14,082 nucleotides of DNA, taken from contig DAOVUU010000017.1 in NCBI GenBank assembly GCA_030632405.1, positions 1 to 14,082 of the forward strand, in the 5' to 3' direction. The stretch comes from Desulfobulbaceae bacterium (GTDB lineage Bacteria > Desulfobacterota > Desulfobulbia > Desulfobulbales > Desulfocapsaceae). Position numbers and translations under genes: made by a program. How positions within the stretch are numbered: the stretch's first letter is position 1; the number at the start of each line of letters is the position of its first letter. The notes under the pieces were generated by a model. The model searched no databases. It was not told the DNA's origin and worked only from the letters and a program-made list of their open reading frames with translations. Positions 1 to 7,301 of this stretch are shown one piece after another.

Positions 1-2
1 TA

Positions 3-134
3 ACTCCGGATATTAACCTGGAGGAGATTGAAGCGGCAGTGGATGAAGATGCAGAGGATATCCAGTCAAGTCTTGAAGAACTTATAAATGATCTTGAAAA
101 TCCTGATGATGTCACGCCAGTTGAGGATCAATGA
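3..134 (+). CDS. C-terminal fragment of an acidic protein of unknown function
   Basis: The reading frame is open from the left edge and ends in TGA at 132-134, giving 43 residues. Both other forward frames hit stops within the first 15 bases. The fragment is very acidic, rich in Glu and Asp (for example EEIEAAVDEDAEDIQSSLEE), and ends in PVEDQ. It looks like an amphipathic, probably helical or disordered tail. No catalytic motif is visible and I do not recognise the family. Its start lies outside the window, so length, neighbours and function cannot be judged. Confidence 0.6.
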   Translation, partial: TPDINLEEIEAAVDEDAEDIQSSLEELINDLENPDDVTPVEDQ

Positions 135-177
135 TCTGATCTTTTTTGTACATTGTTGGATCAAAGGTTTAATGGTC

Positions 178-426
178 TCACAAGAGCAGGAAAATTTTTA
201 ATCCCATTTCCAACCTCTTGATCACTTGTTTAATCGACTTGCCTAACTCTCTAACAACCCAAAAAACTAAACAGTCTCCTTACCCCACTTTCCAAGATTG
301 CTTGCCCTTGAAAATAATTTTACACAGCTCCGTACCATAGATTTTGGCGACCCTTTCAGCAATTCGCCCCAAACTATACCCTCGGTGTTTCAATTCGTAG
401 TGGCGCTGATGATAAGCGATCAACAT
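178..426 (-). pseudogene. Decayed C-terminus of an IS200-like / REP-associated transposase
   Basis: Read on the minus strand, 426 to 178 is one frame of 83 codons interrupted by a single TAA at 280-282. The first part (48 residues, starting MLIAYHQRHYELKHRGYSL) contains GRIAERVAKIYG and GKQSWKV. The part after the stop contains LVFWVVRELGKSIKQVIKRL. This order resembles the C-terminal helix-turn-helix tail of IS200-like (Y1, REP-associated) transposases, where a segment like RARSLFCYWAVRELGxSxxxLAxxL follows a GKQ-type linker. The N-terminal Y1 catalytic domain (HUH motif, Tyr) is absent: an in-frame stop lies directly upstream of the ATG. I infer a dead relic. The family match is from memory of the consensus, not a search. 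Confidence 0.5.
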
Positions 427-619
427 TTAATGTTACTCTGACCTTAATTATAATTTTAAATCCAAATCATTGTGGGTGAAACCCATGTAAATGTATTTTT
501 TCACTTTAGTACGTTTTTGATTGTTGTATGGATATAAATATATTTTCACTTTTATCGACTGAATTTTGATATTTATTGCTGCGAGTAACTATTAAATTTA
601 ATGCTTTATTAGGGGGATA
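427..619. other. AT-rich spacer with no recognisable gene
   Basis: This stretch between the transposase relic and the uxaA leader is strongly AT-rich and has no convincing coding frame. It carries a 10-nt direct repeat, TTTTCACTTT, at 498-507 and 543-552 that flanks the candidate promoter. That position could suit a regulator, but in AT-rich DNA the repeat may be chance. Confidence 0.4.
517..544 (+). promoter_or_regulatory. Candidate sigma-70 promoter upstream of uxaA
   Basis: TTGATT (517-522) and TATATT (539-544) are separated by 16 nt in an AT-rich spacer, a fair match to the -35 and -10 boxes. Transcription from here would give a leader of about 160 nt before the uxaA ATG. It is a pattern match only; AT-rich DNA produces such pairs by chance. 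Confidence 0.25.
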
Positions 620-685
620 GTGACAAATGCAGTATCAATACCATCAACCTTCAAAATAACTTTTCTCGGCAGAAAAATACATTGA
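620..685 (+). CDS. Possible 21-residue leader ORF ahead of uxaA
   Basis: A GTG at 620-622 follows a strong purine-rich AGGGGG (611-616). It opens a 21-residue frame, beginning TNAVSIPSTFKITF after the start, that ends in TGA at 683-685. The end is 24 nt before the uxaA ATG and in the same frame. The uxaA start itself has no visible Shine-Dalgarno sequence, so re-initiation after this leader is conceivable. The peptide has no run of a single amino acid that would suggest classical attenuation. It may be fortuitous. Confidence 0.2.
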   Translation: MTNAVSIPSTFKITFLGRKIH

Positions 686-709
686 CATGCAGAAACCGAT
701 GCACTAACA

Positions 710-2263
710 ATGCAAAAAACATCTACACCATTCAATATGACAACGCCTAACCCAAAAGTCTTAATTCTCTCCGAAAATGATGATGTTGCTGTAGCTATCT
801 GCGACATCGCAAAAGACATAACCCTCCATGAACTTAAAATAACAACGCAGAAATCAATCCCCAGGGGGCATAAAATTGCACTTCGAGGTCTCAAGGATGG
901 TGACGACGTGCGCAAATATGGACAGATAATTGGATCTGCCGCCACGGAAATTGCTCCGGGTGATCATATTCATGATCACAATCTCACTCTTGAGGTGGCG
1001 ACTGTGCGAACTAAGCCATCGCCCAAAACACGTACTGCGATTGACACGGCAGGTTTGCCTAAAGAGTTTCTAGGTTATCGTCGGGCCAATGGCTTGACTG
1101 GTACCCGCAACTATATTGCTCTTCTTTCGACAGTTAATTGTTCCGCAACTGTGTGCAAAAAAGTTACAGAACATTTTCAGAGCTCGAACAGATTGGACGC
1201 CTATCCGCATCTTGACGGCGTTATCGCCTTTACTCATGGCCTCGGTTGTGCAAATAATCCTAAGGGCAATGGTTTTGATATACTTCAGCGTACGCTCATG
1301 GGGTGTGCTTTAAACCCTAATGTTGCAGCGGTCCTCGTCATTGGTCTTGGATGTGAAACAAATCAGGCTCAGTTTCTATTTGAGAGATACGGATTATCGG
1401 AAACTGATTGCCTGCGATTTTTTAACATCCAGGATGCTGGAGGAACAAAAGCGTCCATTAGAAAGGCCATTGACTACATCAACATTATGCTGCCACAGGT
1501 CAATAACATCCAAAGGCAGAAGCTGCCTGTCAGTGAATTGAGACTTGCCCTGCAGTGTGGTGGCTCTGATGCATACTCTGGCATCACCGCAAACCCGGCT
1601 CTGGGCCATGCTTCTGACCTTTTAGTGGAGCTGGGCGGCACAGCTATTCTTTCAGAAACACCAGAAATATACGGTGCCGAACATCTATTGATGCTGCGGG
1701 CGGCAACACCTGAAGTAGCAGTCAAGCTGAAGGCTCGTATTTCCTGGTGGAAAGATTATGCAAGCAAAAACAATGCAGATTTGGATAACAACCCCTCCTA
1801 CGGCAATAAATTGGGTGGACTGTCGACGATCTACGAGAAATCGCTTGGAGCGGTTGCAAAAGCCGGGCAGAGCCCCCTCAATGCTGTCTATGAGTTTGGA
1901 GAACCTGTAACTGAGCGGGGCCTGGTTTTCGTTGATACACCAGGCTACGACCCAATCTGTTCGACTGGTCAGATTGCAGCCGGTGCTAATATCATGTGCT
2001 TTACTACCGGGCGTGGATCAGTTTCCGGATTTAAACCGGTACCAACCTTGAAGCTTGCGACCAACACGCTGATGTATGAACATATGCAGGATGATATGGA
2101 CATCAACTGCGGTGAAATTGTTGAGGGTGAAAGAATAGAAAAAATTGGACGCCGTATCTTCGAATATATCGTCGCCACCGCGTCGGGTTCCCGTACTGCA
2201 AGTGAGCGAAATGGCTTCGGTGATCATGAATTTGTCCCCTGGCAGCTGGATGCCCTTCTTTAA
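710..2263 (+). CDS. UxaA-family hydroxyacid dehydratase (altronate/galactarate dehydratase-like)
   Basis: This protein of 517 residues has the usual two-part UxaA layout: an N-terminal SAF domain (about residues 15-100) and a long UxaA catalytic domain. Family hallmarks are visible: GTRNYIALLSTVNCSATV, FTHGLGCANN, VIGLGCETNQ, LQCGGSDAYSGITANPALG, FVDTPGYDPICSTGQIAAGAN, FTTGRGSVSGFKPVPTLKLATN and DMDINCGEI. The repeated Cys residues fit a metal-dependent lyase. Members dehydrate altronate or galactarate; the related SuyAB proteins cleave sulfolactate, so the substrate is uncertain. The ATG at 710 has no clear ribosome-binding site, and an in-frame ATG at 737 (MTTPNPKVLILS) begins closer to the SAF domain, so the true start may be 737. 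The TRAP transporter downstream suggests that the substrate is an imported organic acid. Confidence 0.88.
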   Translation: MQKTSTPFNMTTPNPKVLILSENDDVAVAICDIAKDITLHELKITTQKSIPRGHKIALRGLKDGDDVRKYGQIIGSAATEIAPGDHIHDHNLTLEVATVRTKPSPKTRTAIDTAGLPKEFLGYRRANGLTGTRNYIALLSTVNCSATVCKKVTEHFQSSNRLDAYPHLDGVIAFTHGLGCANNPKGNGFDILQRTLMGCALNPNVAAVLVIGLGCETNQAQFLFERYGLSETDCLRFFNIQDAGGTKASIRKAIDYINIMLPQVNNIQRQKLPVSELRLALQCGGSDAYSGITANPALGHASDLLVELGGTAILSETPEIYGAEHLLMLRAATPEVAVKLKARISWWKDYASKNNADLDNNPSYGNKLGGLSTIYEKSLGAVAKAGQSPLNAVYEFGEPVTERGLVFVDTPGYDPICSTGQIAAGANIMCFTTGRGSVSGFKPVPTLKLATNTLMYEHMQDDMDINCGEIVEGERIEKIGRRIFEYIVATASGSRTASERNGFGDHEFVPWQLDALL

Positions 2264-2315
2264 CTGTGGGTTGAATAGTTTAGTCAAAAGTATAAAAAAG
2301 GAATAAAAACTGAAT

Positions 2316-2332
2316 ACGAGTGCTGCACTCGT
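2316..2332. promoter_or_regulatory. 17-nt palindrome, candidate operator upstream of dctP
   Basis: ACGAGTGC-T-GCACTCGT is a perfect inverted repeat of 8-nt arms around one central base. It lies between uxaA and dctP, 105 nt before the dctP ATG. The compact symmetry resembles the binding site of a dimeric GntR- or LacI-type regulator more than a terminator, and no T-run follows directly. No regulator gene is in the window. Confidence 0.4.
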
Positions 2333-2437
2333 TAAGCCTCGTACAGCGTAAACACAGTATTTTTTTTAAAAAACCAACGCTCAAGTATGATGTTTGTCGT
2401 AGTTAAACCGTTTCATTAATAATGACAGGAGGTTAAA

Positions 2438-3481
2438 ATGGCAAAAAAAAATGTTATGTTTGTATTCACTCTCATCTTGGGGATGGCCCTGATTTTTCCG
2501 GGGATGGTTCTGGCAGAAAAAACATATACCATTCGTTACGCCCACGGTGATCCACCAGATATTACGACCTCTTCGGCCCACGCCGACGCAGTTTTGTTCA
2601 AACGCTATGTGGAAGATCGATCCGGAGGGCGGATAAAAGTTGAAATCTATCCAGCCAATGAACTTGGCTCTGAGCGTGAACAGATTGAAGGTGTTCAACT
2701 TGGCAGTATTCATATGAGCAATATCAGTGAAGGCACAGTAGGAATCTTCTTTCCTGAAATCCTGGCCACTGCTATTCCTTACGCATTTCGGACTTATACC
2801 GAGGCTTGGAGGGTGTTAGACAGCCCGTACATGAAGGAGCTGATGGAAGAAATGCGTAAGAAGACAGGTGTCCGTTGCCTTGACGTCAATCAAAACGGTT
2901 TCAGAAACTTTTCAAATAATGTCCATACCATCAAAACTCCTGCCGATCTCAAAGGGCTGAAAATCAGGACGATGGAGCATCGTGGACATATGAAAATGGT
3001 CGAATCTCTCGGTGGAAACCCGGTTCCCATCGCCTGGGGGGAGTTGTACACAGCTCTACAGCAGAAGGTTGTGGACGGACAGGAAAACCCACCCAGTCTC
3101 GTACTGGCCATGAAATTTTATGAAGTTCAGAAATACTATACCCTTGACGGGCATATCTACAGCATCGATTTCACTTTCATCAACGATAAATTCTACAATT
3201 CTCTACCGGAAGATCTACGCCAAATCGTTTATGAAGCTGCGGATATTGCAGGCTGGCACCACCGAACCACGGAGACATTCGTTTCTAATGAAGTTGCTGT
3301 CGGTGCACTGATTGAAAAGGGTATGGAAGTTTATGTACCCACGGCCGAGGAGATCTCACTTTTCAGTAAAATGTCACAAAAGCCGGTTGTCGACTGGATT
3401 AAAACTCAAATTGACCCCAAGTGGGTTGATGGTTTTGTGGCTGAGATTGATAAGGCCAAAATCGAGCTTAAAGCTCCTTGA
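2438..3481 (+). CDS. dctP: TRAP transporter solute-binding protein, DctP family
   Basis: This periplasmic binding protein of 347 residues delivers a carboxylate substrate to the DctQM membrane complex. A Sec signal peptide is clear: KK, a hydrophobic core FTLILGMALIFPGMV, and cleavage near VLA-EK at residue 26. The mature part starts with YTIRYAHGDPPDITTSSAHADA. It has the family motifs ELGSEREQIEGVQLGSI, LKGLKIRT (whose Arg usually binds the substrate carboxylate), NPVPIAWGELYTALQQKVVDGQENP and FINDKFYNSLPEDLRQIV. The ATG has a perfect AGGAGG (2427-2432) at 5-nt spacing. Length is normal for the family. It is the first gene of the TRAP set, and its strong ribosome-binding site fits the high level needed for a binding protein. 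The exact ligand cannot be read from the sequence; the uxaA neighbour suggests a sugar acid or similar. Confidence 0.93.
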   Translation: MAKKNVMFVFTLILGMALIFPGMVLAEKTYTIRYAHGDPPDITTSSAHADAVLFKRYVEDRSGGRIKVEIYPANELGSEREQIEGVQLGSIHMSNISEGTVGIFFPEILATAIPYAFRTYTEAWRVLDSPYMKELMEEMRKKTGVRCLDVNQNGFRNFSNNVHTIKTPADLKGLKIRTMEHRGHMKMVESLGGNPVPIAWGELYTALQQKVVDGQENPPSLVLAMKFYEVQKYYTLDGHIYSIDFTFINDKFYNSLPEDLRQIVYEAADIAGWHHRTTETFVSNEVAVGALIEKGMEVYVPTAEEISLFSKMSQKPVVDWIKTQIDPKWVDGFVAEIDKAKIELKAP

Positions 3482-3573
3482 TCTGGAGAATATACTGCTG
3501 AATCCATTTTCTCCAGGCAGTTATCTAATATAATTAGTTTGACATAATGGCACCTTGAAAAATTAGCATTTTT

Positions 3574-3621
3574 GTTAAAAATCGAGATCGCCCGTCGAAA
3601 GAAGGCGATCTCGATTTTAAC
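3574..3621. repeat. Long stem-loop in the dctP-dctQ gap
   Basis: The arm at 3574-3592 (GTTAAAAATCGAGATCGCC) pairs with 3604-3621 (GGCGATCTCGATTTTAAC), leaving one bulged A and an 11-nt loop. This gives about 18 base pairs. No T-run follows on either strand, so it is not a standard intrinsic terminator. Such a structure after a binding-protein gene could protect the dctP mRNA 3' end and lower dctQM expression. Confidence 0.7.
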
Positions 3622-3643
3622 GAATCCTGTGGCCATTAAAATG

Positions 3644-3673
3644 ATACTGGCGGTAACCAGTATTTGTTTATTC
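3644..3673 (+). terminator. Weak terminator-like hairpin
   Basis: ATACTGG (3644-3650) and CCAGTAT (3657-3663) form a perfect 7-bp stem with a 6-nt loop, followed by a T-rich tract TTGTTTATTC. The stem is low in G+C and the T-tract is interrupted, so it would at best be a partial (leaky) terminator between dctP and dctQ. Confidence 0.4.
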
Positions 3674-3702
3674 GTTCACGCACCCAGAACTGGAATCAAT
3701 GT

Positions 3703-3739
3703 TTTTTTTGCGAGCCGCCATAGCGAAGCTATGCAAAAA
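3703..3739. repeat. Third hairpin upstream of dctQ
   Basis: CATAGC (3719-3724), a GAA loop, and GCTATG (3728-3733) form a tight 6-bp hairpin. Outside it, a T-run plus GC (around 3705-3711) can pair with GCAAAAA (3733-3739). This lies 24 nt ahead of the dctQ ribosome-binding site and is the third structure in a gap of about 300 nt. Confidence 0.4.
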
Positions 3740-3778
3740 TATCTGAGAGCCGATCTATATATAGGAGGATGAAATTAC

Positions 3779-4291
3779 TTGTTAAGGAACATCGTTTACA
3801 AGATCCACCTGGTATTTGAGATTTTCAGCGAAAAACTGGATCGAGCCGTCCTTCTCTCCATCGTTATCCTGAGCGTACCACTTGTGATAATCATTCTTTA
3901 CGCTGTTTTTATGCGCTATGTAATTAACGCTGCGCCCACCTGGTCTGAAGAGATTGCCAGGTATCTGATGGTCTGGATGTCTCTGCTGGCAACGTCGGCT
4001 GCCATGCGACGGGGACAACATATTGGTTTGACCTTTGTAGTGGAAAAAGCCGGACCTCGGCTCCGCAAGGTATTAAATTTATTGGCCTACGCTCTAGTGC
4101 TCCTGTTTTTCTCCGTTCTAATGGTTAAAGGAATCGATATGACCTTTTTTGTATCACAGCAGCGGTCTCCTTCAGTTAACATCCCCATGTGGATTCCCTA
4201 TCTATCGGTTCCCGTGGCTGGTTTTTTAATGGTGATACAAACCCTCACACTTATATTCAAACAGTTTGAATCTCCAGAGAGGATAAACTGA
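3779..4291 (+). CDS. dctQ: TRAP transporter small membrane subunit, DctQ family
   Basis: This 170-residue inner-membrane protein has four predicted membrane segments (about residues 24-46, 61-76, 98-120 and 137-160). It carries the DctQ signature FMRYVINAAPTWSEEIARYLMVWMSLLATSAAMRRGQHIGL. It partners the large DctM subunit and completes the transporter with DctP. The start is a TTG at 3779, placed 10 nt after GGAGG (3764-3768). The ATG at 3769 abuts that ribosome-binding site with no spacing and opens only a 16-codon out-of-frame ORF, so TTG is the better choice; the next in-frame ATG would cut off the first membrane segment. The rare start codon and the hairpins upstream suggest expression below that of dctP. 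Confidence 0.9.
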   Translation: MLRNIVYKIHLVFEIFSEKLDRAVLLSIVILSVPLVIIILYAVFMRYVINAAPTWSEEIARYLMVWMSLLATSAAMRRGQHIGLTFVVEKAGPRLRKVLNLLAYALVLLFFSVLMVKGIDMTFFVSQQRSPSVNIPMWIPYLSVPVAGFLMVIQTLTLIFKQFESPERIN

Positions 4292-4295
4292 CTCA

Positions 4296-5582
4296 ATGAT
4301 ACCACTTCTTGCCTCTATAGGAATTTTTGTCTTTACTCTCATTATTGGAATCCCAGTGGGTATCTGTCTGGGAATTACCGGAATGATCGGTGTCTATATT
4401 CTCGGAGCCCCCATGGAAGTCGTTGCCCAGCGGATGTTTACCGGTCTAGACTCTTTTCCGCTGATGTGTATTCCCTTTTTCATCATGGCTGGTGAAATAA
4501 TGAACAAGGCAAAGATCACTGACAGGATCATCATTTTTGCTGATGTACTAGTTGGCCGGTTTCGTGGGGCAATGGCCCAAGCAAACGTTGTAGCCAGCAT
4601 GTTCTTCGGGGGCATTACCGGTTCTGCCGCCGCCGATGTCGCAGGTCTTGGAAGCATTCTGATTCCTGCAATGAAAAAAAACGGTTACCCAGCACCGTTT
4701 AGCGCCGCAGTAACCGCTGCATCGTCACTTCAAGGGCCAATCATTCCTCCCAGCATTCTGGCTGTCATTTATGGGGCCACCATGGGTGAGTCTATAGGTG
4801 CTCTGTTTGCGGCAGGCATTCCAATTGGTATAGCAATTGGCCTCTCTGATATGATCATTGTTGCATTCATTGCCGCCAAACAGAAATTTCCGAGACAGGT
4901 CATCCGTGTTACCATCATTGAGTTTGGAAAAATCTTCGGTAATGCATTAGTCGCACTTGTAATGCCCTTGATTATCATCGGGGGGATTTTACTTGGTGTG
5001 TTCACACCCACGGAATCCGCTGCCGTAGCGGTAGGGTACGCCTTTGTCGTCGGTGTATTTTTTTTAAAAACAATCAAAATAAGTGACATCCCGGCCATTT
5101 TGGTCAACTCGGGACTCACTACTGGGGTGGTTTTTCTGCTGCTCGCGTCCGCAAGACTCTATTCATGGATTCTTAGCACAAACCAGATTCCGGCCATGAT
5201 TTCCAGCGGTATTCTTGCTCTGACGTCGAACCCCATCATTATCATTCTACTGATCAATATAATTTTACTTATGGTCGGGTGTGTTATGGATCCAGGCGCT
5301 GCCATTATCATGCTGGCCCCGGTATTAGCTCCATTGGCCATCAGTGCCGGTATTCACCCTGTTCAGTTCGGTCTGATTATGATTGTGAACCTCTGCCTGG
5401 GATTAATCACTCCACCAGTGGGTTTGTGCCTGTTCATCAGTGCAAATATAGCAAAAGTATCCATCGAAGAAGTGGCCAGAGCAGTTTTGCCCTTTTTCTT
5501 TCTCAACATCGTGGTACTACTGGTTGTCTCTTATTTTCAAGGATTTGTTCTATGGGTTCCCAGATTATTTGGTTTTCTATAA
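4296..5582 (+). CDS. dctM: TRAP transporter large permease subunit, DctM family
   Basis: This 428-residue integral membrane protein is almost wholly hydrophobic, with about a dozen membrane segments, and drives cation-coupled uptake of the DctP ligand. Typical DctM features are visible: PVGICLGITGMIGVYILG near the N-terminus, FPLMCIPFFIMAGEIMNKAKITDRII, FFGGITGSAAADVAGLGSILIPAM, AAVTAASSLQGPIIPPSILAVIYGA, GVFTPTESAAVAVGYAF and GLITPPVGLCLF. It starts 4 nt after dctQ ends; a GAGAGG lies 13 nt before the ATG, and coupling to dctQ is likely. Length is normal. The next gene, an ABC ATPase, begins only 4 nt after its stop although it belongs to an unrelated system. Confidence 0.94.
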   Translation: MIPLLASIGIFVFTLIIGIPVGICLGITGMIGVYILGAPMEVVAQRMFTGLDSFPLMCIPFFIMAGEIMNKAKITDRIIIFADVLVGRFRGAMAQANVVASMFFGGITGSAAADVAGLGSILIPAMKKNGYPAPFSAAVTAASSLQGPIIPPSILAVIYGATMGESIGALFAAGIPIGIAIGLSDMIIVAFIAAKQKFPRQVIRVTIIEFGKIFGNALVALVMPLIIIGGILLGVFTPTESAAVAVGYAFVVGVFFLKTIKISDIPAILVNSGLTTGVVFLLLASARLYSWILSTNQIPAMISSGILALTSNPIIIILLINIILLMVGCVMDPGAAIIMLAPVLAPLAISAGIHPVQFGLIMIVNLCLGLITPPVGLCLFISANIAKVSIEEVARAVLPFFFLNIVVLLVVSYFQGFVLWVPRLFGFL

Positions 5583-5586
5583 GACG

Positions 5587-6552
5587 ATGATTCAAATAAA
5601 AGATTTGACCAGATATTACGGTTCTATTCTGGGTGTTGACAACATCAGTTTTCGTTTGAAAAGAGGAACTACCCTCGGATTGCTCGGCCCCAACGGTGCC
5701 GGTAAATCGACTATCATCCGAATGCTGGCCGGCACGCTGATGCCGACTGCTGGCAAAGTGTTCATGACGGAGTCACTGGCAGATCCCAGTAGCCTTGAGT
5801 TTAAAAAACATTTGGGATACCTTCCGGAAACAGCGCCGCTATATTCTCAGATGCCGGTTGACAAATATCTGAAGTTCGTTTCCCAGGTAAAAGGGGTACC
5901 GGCAAAAAAACAGCAGGAGTGTCTGGAACGTGTGCTGTCTCAGTGTCAACTTGAAGATGTAGTGGACAGAAGAATCGGCCGATTGTCGAAAGGATACAGA
6001 CAAAGGGTAGGCCTTGCTCAAGCGTTGATCAACGATCCGTCACTTCTGATTCTCGATGAACCCACGGCAGGGCTTGACCCTCAGCAAACAAACGAATTCA
6101 GAAAACTGATCCGCAGTATGCAGGGGCAGCGAACGGTGCTGCTCAGCACCCATATCTTACCGGAAGTACAATTGCTCTGCAGCCATGTCATCATCATAAA
6201 CAAGGGGAAAATTGCTGCTCAGGGAAAAATAGACGGACTCCTGGCACAGGATCCTTCTCAACAGCGATTTCATCTGGAAATTAGAGGACCCAGCCGGGAA
6301 GTTTTAAATGGACTGGAGAAGTTGCAAGATATTCAGTCGGTTACATTGGTCCGCAAGACGGACAAAGACCAGTTCGTTTACCTGCTGATATCCAACAATA
6401 CAACAGACCCGCGTGACCAACTAATTCATCTGATTGCCGGACATGAATGGCAATTGCTTGAATTACGTCCGAATCACCAAGAACTTGAAAAGTTATTCCT
6501 TGCTGCTATTTCAGAAACTATGGAAGATGAAAGCATTCAATTCTCTGTTTAA
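5587..6552 (+). CDS. ABC transporter ATPase, GldA-like (ABC-2 type)
   Basis: This 321-residue cytoplasmic ATPase would power the membrane module encoded by the next genes. Walker A is GPNGAGKST (residues 34-42), the signature is LSKGYRQRVG (133-142), Walker B is LLILDE (153-158) followed by PTAGLDP, and the switch His is H189 in LLSTH. The Q-loop position reads GYLPE, which is common in the GldA/ABC-2 export branch. A C-terminal region of about 110 residues follows the ATPase core. The chosen ATG gives MIQIKDLTRYYG, a standard start for these proteins; the frame is open further upstream but would run into dctM. There is no strong ribosome-binding site, so coupling to dctM translation is likely. 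The substrate of this module is unknown. Confidence 0.9.
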   Translation: MIQIKDLTRYYGSILGVDNISFRLKRGTTLGLLGPNGAGKSTIIRMLAGTLMPTAGKVFMTESLADPSSLEFKKHLGYLPETAPLYSQMPVDKYLKFVSQVKGVPAKKQQECLERVLSQCQLEDVVDRRIGRLSKGYRQRVGLAQALINDPSLLILDEPTAGLDPQQTNEFRKLIRSMQGQRTVLLSTHILPEVQLLCSHVIIINKGKIAAQGKIDGLLAQDPSQQRFHLEIRGPSREVLNGLEKLQDIQSVTLVRKTDKDQFVYLLISNNTTDPRDQLIHLIAGHEWQLLELRPNHQELEKLFLAAISETMEDESIQFSV

Positions 6553-7297
6553 ACGCGAGCTTTACGCCTACTTCCTGTCCCCTGTAGCCTATGCCGTATT
6601 GGGAGTATTTTTATTACTGTGCGGCTATTTTTTTTCCAGAAGTATTGCATATTTCAGCTATCTTAGTGTTCAGGCTGGCTACGATACCTCCCTGCAAGCC
6701 CACGTTAACGTCCATGAACTGATTCTCCGTCCGCTGTTTTCCAGTATCACCCTGATGCTCATTTTTTTGATTCCTCTGCTGACTATGCGAACCTTTTCGG
6801 AAGAGAAAAAGCAGGGTACATTGGAACTATTGCTGTCCTATCCAACAAGCGACACAGTCATCATTCTTGCGAAAAATGGAGTCTGCCTTCTTGTCGTTTT
6901 AACCGGTTTGCTGGGCACGGCAATATATCCAGCAATAATTTTTGCTCTGAGCCATCCGGACACCGGACCGATCTTCACCGGCTACCTGGGGTTAGTCTTT
7001 CTGGCCGCCAGCCTGGTTTCTATTGGCACGCTCTTTTCTATTTTTACGGAAAATCAAACTGTTGCAGCAGTCTCTGCATTTGGAGTTATCTTACTACTTT
7101 GGAGCCTGGCATGGTTTGTTGACTTTGTTCCGGGAGTACTAGGTGTTATTTTGAATGAGCTATCCATCCAATCTCATTTCCAATCATTTGCAAGGGGACA
7201 GATTTCTACCCGTGATGTGATCTATTTTATCAATATTACAATTATTTTTAATGTTCTTGCCATTCAAGCTCTCAAGCGGGGAATTCGCTGCCGATAA
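6527..7297 (+). CDS. ABC-2 type permease, GldF-like
   Basis: This 256-residue membrane protein is the permease partner of the preceding ATPase. It opens with MKAFNSLFKRELYAYFLSPVAYAVLGVFLLLCGYFF, typical of GldF-like ABC-2 permeases, and has about six membrane segments. The conserved stretch LIFLIPLLTMRTFSEEKKQGTLELLLSYPTSD is characteristic of the family. The ATG at 6527 lies inside the end of the ATPase gene, a 26-nt overlap that supports translational coupling; GGAAG sits directly before it with unusually short spacing. An upstream in-frame ATG (6434) would add 31 residues without family character and was not used. The GldG-like gene follows after 4 nt. Confidence 0.88.
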   Translation: MKAFNSLFKRELYAYFLSPVAYAVLGVFLLLCGYFFSRSIAYFSYLSVQAGYDTSLQAHVNVHELILRPLFSSITLMLIFLIPLLTMRTFSEEKKQGTLELLLSYPTSDTVIILAKNGVCLLVVLTGLLGTAIYPAIIFALSHPDTGPIFTGYLGLVFLAASLVSIGTLFSIFTENQTVAAVSAFGVILLLWSLAWFVDFVPGVLGVILNELSIQSHFQSFARGQISTRDVIYFINITIIFNVLAIQALKRGIRCR

Positions 7298-7301
7298 TAC
7301 A

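Noticed and set aside
3572..3772. 66-codon + strand ORF between dctP and dctQ
   Set aside because: It spans the stem-loops, has no ribosome-binding site and no family character; the hairpins explain the sequence better.
3769..3819. 16-codon ORF starting at the ATG next to the dctQ ribosome-binding site
   Set aside because: The ATG directly abuts GGAGG with no spacing and is out of frame with dctQ; it is likely incidental.
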